In this document: in pieces, positions 1 to 6,089 of the stretch
Position numbering within the stretch: position 1 is the stretch's first letter
Layout: every line of letters starts with the position of its first letter
Assembly: GCA_030631725.1 (NCBI GenBank)
Contig: DAOVKO010000099.1
Span: 1-7,404 of the forward strand
Direction: 5' to 3'
Source: Actinomycetes bacterium
GTDB taxonomy: Bacteria > Planctomycetota > Phycisphaerae > JAACET01
Length of the DNA stretch: 7,404 nucleotides
The notes under the pieces: generated by a model
Told to the model about the DNA's origin: nothing
The model's input: the letters and a program-made list of their open reading frames with translations, nothing else
Databases searched by the model: none
Made by a program: the position numbers and the translations under genes

Positions 1-746
1 ATCACCAGCAGCGGCTTGCCCGCTGCCACCACCTTCTCCAGCACCGGAATAAGCTCCCGCAGGTTGGAAAGCTTCTTCTCGTAAATAAAGATGTAGCCGT
101 CTTCCAGCACCGCTTCGAGCCTTTGGGGATCGGTCATGAAGTAAGGCGAAATAAAACCCTTGTCGAACTGCATACCCTCGACGAAATCCAGGGTGGTTTC
201 CAGGGCCTTGCCTTCTTCAACCGTAATGACGCCTTCCTTGCCCACCTTTTTCAGGGCCTCGGCCAGCAATTGCCCGATTTCTTTGTCGTTGTTGGACGAG
301 ACCGTGCCTACCTGTCGGACTTCCTCGTTGCTCTTGACCGTTCGAGACTGTTCGGCCAATGATTTGACCACGTCCGCCACCGCCGCATCGATGCCCCGTT
401 TTACGGCCATCGGATTGTAACCGGCGGCTACGGTTTTCAAGCCCTCACCGTAGATGGCCTCGGCCAATATAGTCGCCGTGGTCGTGCCGTCGCCGACTAC
501 ATCCGAGGTCTTGCTGGCCACTTCGTTGACCATCTTGACCCCCATATTCTCGAAGGGGTCCTTGAGCTCGATCTCCTTGCTAACCGTTACCCCATCTTTG
601 GTAACCTTTGGCCCGCCGAAACTCTTTTGCAGAAGCACGTTCTTGCCCGTAGGGCCCAGGGTGATTTTCACAGTCTGGGCCAATTGCCGCACGCCCCGCT
701 GAATCGACCGCCGAGCTTGTTCATCAAACATCAATTGTTTTGCCAT
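1..746 (-). CDS. groEL: Chaperonin GroEL, second paralogue (partial, C-terminal part outside the window)
   Basis: This is a 60-kDa chaperonin subunit, which folds proteins in the cytoplasm inside an ATP-driven double ring capped by GroES. The first 248 residues are visible; the gene runs off the left edge, so about half the usual ~545 residues is missing. The protein starts MAKQLMFDEQARRS. It shows the phosphate-binding LGPTGK (residues 30-35), TKDGVTV (49-55), the ATP-site DGTTTAT (86-92), NND (152-154), EGVITVEEG (171-179), and the apical EGMQFDKGFISPYF (190-203). The start is fixed by GGAGG at 757-761, ten bases upstream. It is clearly diverged from the complete groEL at 1216-2898: T instead of R/K in LGPxGK, and a different apical domain. 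It lies 102 bases downstream of groES, so co-transcription is likely. That gap holds only a weak 5-bp hairpin (788-800). Family assignment is certain; a specialised role is inference. Confidence 0.97.
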   Translation of the reverse strand, partial: MAKQLMFDEQARRSIQRGVRQLAQTVKITLGPTGKNVLLQKSFGGPKVTKDGVTVSKEIELKDPFENMGVKMVNEVASKTSDVVGDGTTTATILAEAIYGEGLKTVAAGYNPMAVKRGIDAAVADVVKSLAEQSRTVKSNEEVRQVGTVSSNNDKEIGQLLAEALKKVGKEGVITVEEGKALETTLDFVEGMQFDKGFISPYFMTDPQRLEAVLEDGYIFIYEKKLSNLRELIPVLEKVVAAGKPLLV

Positions 747-848
747 TATCCTATATCCTCCGTTTAGCGCCGCAGCGGTTTTCGTACCTCGGCGTCCGAG
801 CCTTCGAACCAACAATTGATTCGCAAATCGGCTCGGCTTGCTGCCGGA

Positions 849-1136
849 TTACTCGATTACCGCTAAGATATCACTTTCCTTGACGATTACGTATTTTTTC
901 AGCCCGATTTCCACCTCCGTGCCCGCATATTTTCCGTAGTAGACCTCGTCGCCCTTTTTCACCGAGAGCTTACTCCAGGAGCCGTCGTCCAGCATCTTAC
1001 CCGGGCCCACCGCCACCACTTTGCCGCGTTGGGGTTTTTCCTTGGCTGAATCCGGCAAAAGAATACCGCCATCGGTCTTGTTTTCCGCCTCGCTCTGGGC
1101 GATTACTACTCTGTCACTCAATGGTTTCAACTTCAT
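849..1136 (-). CDS. groES: Co-chaperonin GroES (10-kDa chaperonin)
   Basis: GroES is the heptameric lid that caps the GroEL ring and releases folded substrate in the cytoplasm. The product is 95 residues, the normal family length, starting MKLKPLSDRVVIAQ. The mobile loop that contacts GroEL lies around residues 16-34, with the hydrophobic contact GGILLP at 23-28. Further family motifs are GKVVAVGPG (38-46), VKKGDEVYYGKYAG (59-72) and the C-terminal VKESDILAVIE. A longer frame opens eight codons upstream at 1160, but that ATG would place the GGAGG inside the coding region. The start at 1136 gives GGAGG ten bases upstream and the conserved MKLKPL start, so it is preferred. The gene sits between two groEL genes on the same strand, 79 bases after the first and 102 before the second. 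It is the only groES in the window, so it probably serves both GroELs. Confidence 0.97.
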   Translation of the reverse strand: MKLKPLSDRVVIAQSEAENKTDGGILLPDSAKEKPQRGKVVAVGPGKMLDDGSWSKLSVKKGDEVYYGKYAGTEVEIGLKKYVIVKESDILAVIE

Positions 1137-1146
1137 CTTTGTGTAT

Positions 1147-1151
1147 CCTCC
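1147..1151 (-). promoter_or_regulatory. Shine-Dalgarno site that sets the groES start
   Basis: GGAGG reads on the minus strand ten bases before the ATG at 1134-1136. It favours that start over the in-frame ATGs eight codons upstream. The second groEL has the same GGAGG-plus-ten-base arrangement. Confidence 0.75.
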
Positions 1152-1171
1152 ATACATCATTCTTATAGATC

Positions 1172-1185
1172 CCCGCTTGCGCGGG
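1172..1185. repeat. Short palindromic element in the groEL-groES gap
   Basis: CCCGC-TTGC-GCGGG is a perfect 5-bp stem with a 4-base loop, embedded in a longer stretch that reads CCCCGCTTGCGCGGGAATGA. It lies in the 79-base gap between the groEL stop (1216-1218) and the groES start. The form resembles the small GC-rich palindromes with a GGGAATGAC flank that occur in many copies between genes in diverse bacteria; that likeness is from general knowledge. No T-run follows on either strand, so it is not a classic terminator. In the transcript it could stabilise the upstream groEL message or tune the groEL to groES ratio, which is inference. Confidence 0.55.
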
Positions 1186-1215
1186 AATGACAGAAAGAAG
1201 CCAATCCACGGCGGC

Positions 1216-2898
<1,683 letters not shown>

Positions 2899-3106
2899 AT
2901 GCTTAGCCTCCTTTTATGATTTACACGAGCTCATCCGTCCAGATACAAGGACAGACCTACCACGTCCCCTCGAGGAGTATGCAAAGGCCGTGCCGCAAGG
3001 CGAGACGTGCTCTAACACATTGTACGATAGTTAGTTATGAAAACGGTCCCGATTGGGCCTCTACTGCCAATCCAGCCGAAATAGTGCCCAGCCTGCCAAG
3101 TTGACA

Positions 3107-3131
3107 CCCCGCACCAACTGTTGGTGCGGGG
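3107..3131. repeat. Perfect inverted repeat, 12-base arms, upstream of groEL
   Basis: CCCCGCACCAAC, a single T, then GTTGGTGCGGGG: the arms are perfectly complementary, giving in RNA an 11-bp stem with a 3-base loop or a 10-bp stem with a 5-base loop. Neither side has a T-run directly after the stem, so an intrinsic terminator is unlikely on this evidence alone. It lies 209 bases upstream of the groEL start, just upstream of the candidate -10 at 3019-3024. It could be a protein-binding operator, an RNA structure ending or protecting the lipoprotein transcript, or part of a repeat element. Function is not determined. Confidence 0.7.
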
Positions 3132-3170
3132 CAAAAACCCATCCAGGTGGGACAAAATCCTACGGCCTAA

Positions 3171-3216
3171 CGGCGGATTATGCGCGTCAGGGGGACAATT
3201 AAGAGCGTAGTAAGTA
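3171..3216. repeat. Dispersed intergenic repeat, copy A
   Basis: This 46-base segment matches 4049-4094 in the same orientation at 39 of 46 positions by hand alignment. The shared core includes GGACAATTAAGAGC, preceded by GCGTCAGG. Both copies lie outside genes, one on each side of the lipoprotein gene, 878 bases apart. Translated on the minus strand both give YALNCPPDAH, which is why spurious short frames appear here. It probably belongs to a genome-wide intergenic repeat family, which is inference. Confidence 0.7.
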
Positions 3217-3282
3217 GGCAGCCAAGTTGCGGATATGGCGAACCCGCACAATCATTGGCTGACTATTTTCAAACTCACTTGA

Positions 3283-3852
3283 TTATTTATTAAGCTCTTC
3301 GTTCTTCCAGAACTTCATGCCAGAGACGGTGGCTTGCAGGGCGATGCCGTTTTTGGTGAACTGATAAACACTGATGCCCTTGGCGATCTGCTGAGCACCC
3401 ACTGCAGTACCTCCCTCCTCACCTGCCCTGGCGCTGGCCTGGGCCTGCCCCTCAGCGCCCCAGCCGTGCTCAATAAAGTCGTTCATGGCCTGGCGGGAGT
3501 GGAAGACGAACACAGCGCGATAGTCCTTAATAGCGACGCCCAAGCCGCCGCCCAACTGCAGCATCTTCATGTGGGTGTCCTGGCCGGTCCGGTTGTCGTG
3601 GACAACGCCCCACCCGCTGCCAGAGGCGAGGACCATCAGCTGAGTGCCAAAATTCTTGAACACGGCATAGCCCTGGGCCTGCTGGACCATGGGCTTCAAA
3701 TCGGGCTTACGTGTGTATGCCTCCTGGAGAGTATCCTGCAGCATCTGGGCGGATGATTCGATCTTTTCGGCCCTGGTGTCGCCTTTGGGTCCGCAACCAG
3801 AGGATATGGCCATCGTAAATACCAGTCCAATTACGAGCATGCTATTCTTCAT
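3283..3852 (-). CDS. SYLF/Ysc84-type lipid-binding lipoprotein
   Basis: The product is 189 residues, a usual size for bacterial proteins carrying a SYLF (Ysc84, DUF500) domain. Residues 1-20 form a lipoprotein signal peptide: a Lys near the start, hydrophobic LVIGLVFTMAI, then SSGC with the lipidated Cys at 20. The -3 residue is Ser rather than the preferred Leu, so the lipobox is imperfect. The SYLF features follow: a helical start (28-58), GYAVFKNFG (61-69), the glycine-rich SGSGWGVVHDNRTGQ (77-91), LGGGLGVAIKDYRAVFVF (100-117), and the end GISVYQFTKNGIALQATVSG (159-178). Eukaryotic SYLF proteins bind phosphoinositides; the bacterial members have no firmly known role. This one is expected at the periplasmic face of a membrane. 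The start is supported by AAAGGAG eight bases upstream. TTGACG at 3919-3924 is a possible -35, without a good -10. It probably forms its own transcription unit, separated from groEL by 384 structured bases. Confidence 0.88.
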   Translation of the reverse strand: MKNSMLVIGLVFTMAISSGCGPKGDTRAEKIESSAQMLQDTLQEAYTRKPDLKPMVQQAQGYAVFKNFGTQLMVLASGSGWGVVHDNRTGQDTHMKMLQLGGGLGVAIKDYRAVFVFHSRQAMNDFIEHGWGAEGQAQASARAGEEGGTAVGAQQIAKGISVYQFTKNGIALQATVSGMKFWKNEELNK

Positions 3853-3972
3853 CGCTTGAGCTCCTTTTGTAAGTGGTTTGCCTTAGCAGAGGCCAGCTTA
3901 GGCCAGTAGGTGCCAATACGTCAACTGCATTCTTTGGATTGTTAATACATTGTTTGCTTTGCTGGGTCCAGG

Positions 3973-4041
3973 CCTAATTGGTTGCGACTGGGTGCGAAGG
4001 GCCATTCGGCCCATTCCTAATCGGTTCCGACTGGGTGCGAA
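3973..4041. repeat. Imperfect tandem duplication enclosing a hairpin
   Basis: The 26 bases at 3973-3998 recur at 4016-4041 with two mismatches; both carry CGACTGGGTGCGAA. Between them GGGCC-ATTC-GGCCC (3999-4012) forms a perfect 5-bp stem with a 4-base loop. A more diverged piece of the same motif, CGGTCCCGATTGGG, is seen at 3044-3057 on the far side of the lipoprotein gene. Confidence 0.7.
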
Positions 4042-4048
4042 AAGCTAG

Positions 4049-4094
4049 CGACGGATAGTGTGCGTCAGGCGGACAATTAAGAGCATAGCAAGTA
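4049..4094. repeat. Dispersed intergenic repeat, copy B
   Basis: This is the partner of 3171-3216, in direct orientation with 39 of 46 bases identical. It lies directly after the tandem duplication, whereas copy A has the related motif about 115 bases to its left, so the modules are spaced differently in the two gaps. Confidence 0.7.
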
Positions 4095-4166
4095 TCCAAC
4101 TGGAGACAATGTGAAAACGAGAATATTCGATGTCCAGCCGGGCGGGCTGAGCGATTAAAGGTATCG

Positions 4167-4194
4167 TTGACGGAGTGGAAGGAGCAGGTACAAT
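4167..4194 (+). promoter_or_regulatory. Sigma-70-type promoter for the 224-residue orphan gene
   Basis: TTGACG (4167-4172) and TACAAT (4189-4194) are separated by 16 bases; each box differs from consensus at one position. Transcription would start near 4201, leaving a leader of about 50 bases before the ATG at 4254. This is a good match but untested. Confidence 0.55.
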
Positions 4195-4243
4195 CAGATG
4201 AAGGAATCGGGAAACGCATGTGAACGATAGTTGGTTGCAAAAT

Positions 4244-4247
4244 GGAG
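4244..4247 (+). promoter_or_regulatory. Shine-Dalgarno site that sets the orphan gene start
   Basis: GGAG lies six bases before the ATG at 4254-4256. The ATG at 4242, four codons earlier in the same frame, overlaps this site and has no purine-rich sequence of its own upstream, so 4254 is the better start. Confidence 0.6.
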
Positions 4248-4253
4248 AATGGC

Positions 4254-4928
4254 ATGGGTGTGTTTTCTAGACTATTCGGAGCGTCATCGCGAAACAAGCG
4301 TTCCTATGTGCGAGCGTGGGCGGAGAAACGAGAGCAGGAACTCCGTGATTCAAATGATCTTTCGATAGAGAATGTCTTTGCGGCAATGATGTGTTGCGTG
4401 TCCTCCTTCGGCGAAAAGCCTACGAGGCCAAGTACCACTTCAGAAATTGAGGAAGGACTAAGAAAAGCGTTTGACGTAAGCGAGCATTATTCAGGAGATG
4501 CGACACTTTTTGAAATCGGATGCTACATGTATTTCCGACTCGACCTCTGGCTGTATCAACGTAAGCCTCATCGCAGAGAGGACATCTCTGCAACCCTTAC
4601 AGATAAATTCATCGAACTGTTTAGTCAAACCCTCAACAGCAAAGATATTCCAGCACTTTTCGATCAGCGAATCTCCCAATATGCAAAACTTGCCCGAACT
4701 GGTGCAGATGGCGAGAAATACCACTATTACGTTTCGCAACTCATTTTGCGTACGAGAGACAACCGACCTCCTGAATCTTACAATTTTGGAAACGAACCCG
4801 TAATGATCACCGACTTTTACGAGGAAATGGGGGTGAGGATAGCTCTTGGAGGTTGGGAGGTAGGCATGATTCCTGCTTCAGTGAAGATCGTTGAGAATTA
4901 TTGCGATTTGATAGATAGCAAGAAATAA
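4254..4928 (+). CDS. Hypothetical protein, 224 residues, no family recognised
   Basis: I do not recognise this protein. It starts MGVFSRLFGA, followed by a basic stretch (SSRNKRSYVRAWAEKREQEL, 11-30), and appears soluble and mainly helical with no signal peptide or membrane segment. Features that can be seen: a hydrophobic, Cys-containing helix VFAAMMCCVSSF (41-52); an aromatic-rich segment GCYMYFRLDLWLYQRK (89-104); a helix FIELFSQTL (119-127); YHYYVSQLI (156-164); and a C-terminal half with ITDFYEEMGVRIALGGWEVG (185-204). It has a recognisable promoter and ribosome binding site, so it is probably expressed. It is the only plus-strand gene and converges on the membrane protein, with 65 bases between the two stops. 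Its base composition is more A+T-rich than the chaperonin cluster, which suggests acquisition. Starting at 4242 would give 228 residues. Function is unknown. Confidence 0.75.
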   Translation: MGVFSRLFGASSRNKRSYVRAWAEKREQELRDSNDLSIENVFAAMMCCVSSFGEKPTRPSTTSEIEEGLRKAFDVSEHYSGDATLFEIGCYMYFRLDLWLYQRKPHRREDISATLTDKFIELFSQTLNSKDIPALFDQRISQYAKLARTGADGEKYHYYVSQLILRTRDNRPPESYNFGNEPVMITDFYEEMGVRIALGGWEVGMIPASVKIVENYCDLIDSKK

Positions 4929-4993
4929 CAGAATCTATCTGACGGAGTATAGCACTGATACGGTCCTAGCCTACATGACCATCGCGGGGATTA

Positions 4994-5950
4994 TTACCTT
5001 TTAAGCTGTTTTTGGCATATCTTAGTCCAGCCATCAAAATCAAGAAATTCTGCTTTCTTATCTGACACTTTGGATAGAACTCCACAGAAAGCTGCGCAAG
5101 TTGGCAAAGAATCTGATGCGAACACTCTCAAAGCTGCTTCAAATACTTCCTTTTTTGCCTTTTTCTGAATGTAGACCATACATGTGTGTCTGTACGCATC
5201 GCGCAAGCTGGGCTGCCCAAGCATCATAGTGACAATCTCATCCAAAGTAATTTTGTCGAAAGATGTTCTTACGCCATGTCTTGTTGCGGAAAGAGGGCTG
5301 AACAACTTAGGAGCATCACGATAGATGTCCAGATATCTGTCGATTTCGACAAGTCTGGCTCTTGCAGCAATTCTGATGTCTGTTTCTTTATCTGCTGTAA
5401 GACTCTTTAGCTTTATATAAGCATTTTTCGATCCTGCCATGGCTTGATCAGCAGTATCATAGACAGTAAATAAATCTTTGAGTCTTTGGAGTTCCAAATT
5501 CGCTTCGGCGCGAGTGTTTTGTATTTCCGTTTTGAACGGAGTAATTACGGCATTGATTTGCTCAGTGATGTACTGCTGAGCTGCTTTTTCAGTATGTTCT
5601 TTTGCTTTCTGCTCAATAAGGGATTGTATTTTCTCTTTCTTAAATTCTTCGTCTATTCTGCTTTTAACTTGTCGTTGGAGTATGTCAACTTCCAGATTGA
5701 TCCTAGACTTAATTAGTTTAGCCTCAGCCTCCATATCTGCTTTCATTTCTGTCCTGAAACTTCCGAAGCTGCTCCAAGTAACATAGCCTCCACCTGCAAT
5801 GACAATACCTAGAACCGCTGCGAGCCACATATAAATATATCTGACACCTGTTATCTCTTTCTGAGCTCGATCTACAATTTTTTCGTAGCGATCTATTTCC
5901 TTCTGTCCTTCTTCCTTCTTTTCTTCTGTTTTGTTCTGTTCGTCTTTCAC
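4994..5950 (-). CDS. Hypothetical membrane-anchored coiled-coil protein, 318 residues
   Basis: The function is not recognised, but the architecture is clear. Residues 1-35 are highly charged (KTEEKKEEGQKEIDRYEKI) and probably cytoplasmic. One transmembrane helix follows at about 38-59 (YMWLAAVLGIVIAGGGYVTW). Residues 66-162 are rich in Glu, Lys, Gln and Ala with few helix breakers, as expected for a long coiled coil or stalk. Residues 165-318 are compact and helical (NAYIKLKSLTADKETDIRIA, 176-195), perhaps a HEAT- or TPR-like fold, with four Cys (257, 285, 289, 312). The start is GTG, supported by AAGGGG seven bases upstream and by a promoter at 5997-6025. The gene has much lower G+C than its neighbours (one 60-base stretch, 5401-5460, counts 23 G+C). 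It lies 110 bases after the hydrolase gene but probably has its own promoter. Orientation across the membrane is not established. Confidence 0.8.
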   Translation of the reverse strand: MKDEQNKTEEKKEEGQKEIDRYEKIVDRAQKEITGVRYIYMWLAAVLGIVIAGGGYVTWSSFGSFRTEMKADMEAEAKLIKSRINLEVDILQRQVKSRIDEEFKKEKIQSLIEQKAKEHTEKAAQQYITEQINAVITPFKTEIQNTRAEANLELQRLKDLFTVYDTADQAMAGSKNAYIKLKSLTADKETDIRIAARARLVEIDRYLDIYRDAPKLFSPLSATRHGVRTSFDKITLDEIVTMMLGQPSLRDAYRHTCMVYIQKKAKKEVFEAALRVFASDSLPTCAAFCGVLSKVSDKKAEFLDFDGWTKICQKQLKR

Positions 5951-5996
5951 GATAAAGCCCCTTATTCCTAAGTGAACCGTTCTCTCACGCGGAAAT

Positions 5997-6025
5997 ATTA
6001 TGCGACATCAGAGCAGCAGAGTAAA
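5997..6025 (-). promoter_or_regulatory. Sigma-70-type promoter for the coiled-coil membrane protein
   Basis: On the minus strand TTTACT (6020-6025) and CATAAT (5997-6002) are separated by exactly 17 bases; the -10 matches consensus at five of six positions and the -35 at four. The transcript would start near 5990, about 40 bases before the GTG. With the terminator candidate just upstream, this makes the gene an independent unit. Confidence 0.45.
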
Positions 6026-6047
6026 GGCGGGAAATTGGGAAAGACAG

Positions 6048-6089
6048 AAAAAAATGGAATCTACTTGCATCTGGGGAAGATGGTGATTC
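6048..6089 (-). terminator. Possible intrinsic terminator overlapping the hydrolase stop
   Basis: On the minus strand GAATC (6085-6089) pairs with GATTC (6057-6061), and inside it CATCT (6078-6082) pairs with AGATG (6068-6072) around a 5-base loop. T7 (6048-6054) follows two bases later. The TAG stop (6061-6063) lies inside the structure. The two stems are separated by an asymmetric internal loop and are modest in G+C, so strength is uncertain. Confidence 0.4.

Larger units (their letters stand above)
2899..3282. other. Non-coding gap upstream of groEL with leader and repeats
   Basis: No credible gene is seen in these 384 bases. An open frame of about 79 codons on the minus strand (3012-3251) spans the repeats and matches no family. 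On the minus strand the gap should hold the groE promoter and leader. The best -10 candidate is TACAAT at 3019-3024, about 120 bases before the groEL start, but no good -35 lies 16-18 bases upstream. A heat-shock sigma-32 type promoter was looked for and not convincingly found. A short inverted pair, CACGTC (2961-2966) and GACGTG (3004-3009), lies in the leader. Other contents are the strong inverted repeat at 3107-3131 and a dispersed-repeat copy at 3171-3216. A weak CCCA/TGGG stem followed by TTTTT on the minus strand (about 3134-3152) might end the lipoprotein transcript. Confidence 0.5.
3853..4253. other. Divergent non-coding gap with repeats and promoters
   Basis: This gap separates the leftward lipoprotein gene from the rightward orphan gene, so it must hold promoters for both. 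It contains a weak candidate -35 for the lipoprotein (3919-3924), the tandem duplication with a hairpin (3973-4041), repeat copy B (4049-4094), a small hairpin CAGCC/GGCTG (4135-4149), and the plus-strand promoter at 4167-4194. A minus-strand frame of 107 codons (3974-4297) crosses all of these repeats and runs into the neighbouring gene; it is not credible as a protein. Confidence 0.55.

Noticed and set aside
3004..3023. Possible CIRCE half-site near GTGCTCTAA
   Set aside because: Only a loose likeness to one arm is present and no matching second arm lies nine bases away.
3107..3131. Inverted repeat as a rho-independent terminator
   Set aside because: No T-run follows the stem on either strand, so it was recorded as an inverted repeat of unknown function.
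3012..3251. Minus-strand frame of 79 codons upstream of groEL
   Set aside because: It spans the dispersed repeat and the inverted repeat. Its YALNCPPDAH segment comes from the repeat DNA and recurs in the other gap.
3334..3756. Open frame of 140 codons on the plus strand opposite the lipoprotein gene
   Set aside because: The minus strand carries a recognisable SYLF domain with signal peptide and ribosome site; the plus frame has neither.
3974..4297. Minus-strand frame of 107 codons before the orphan gene
   Set aside because: It is made of the tandem duplication and repeat copy B, and overlaps the start of the plus-strand gene with its good promoter.
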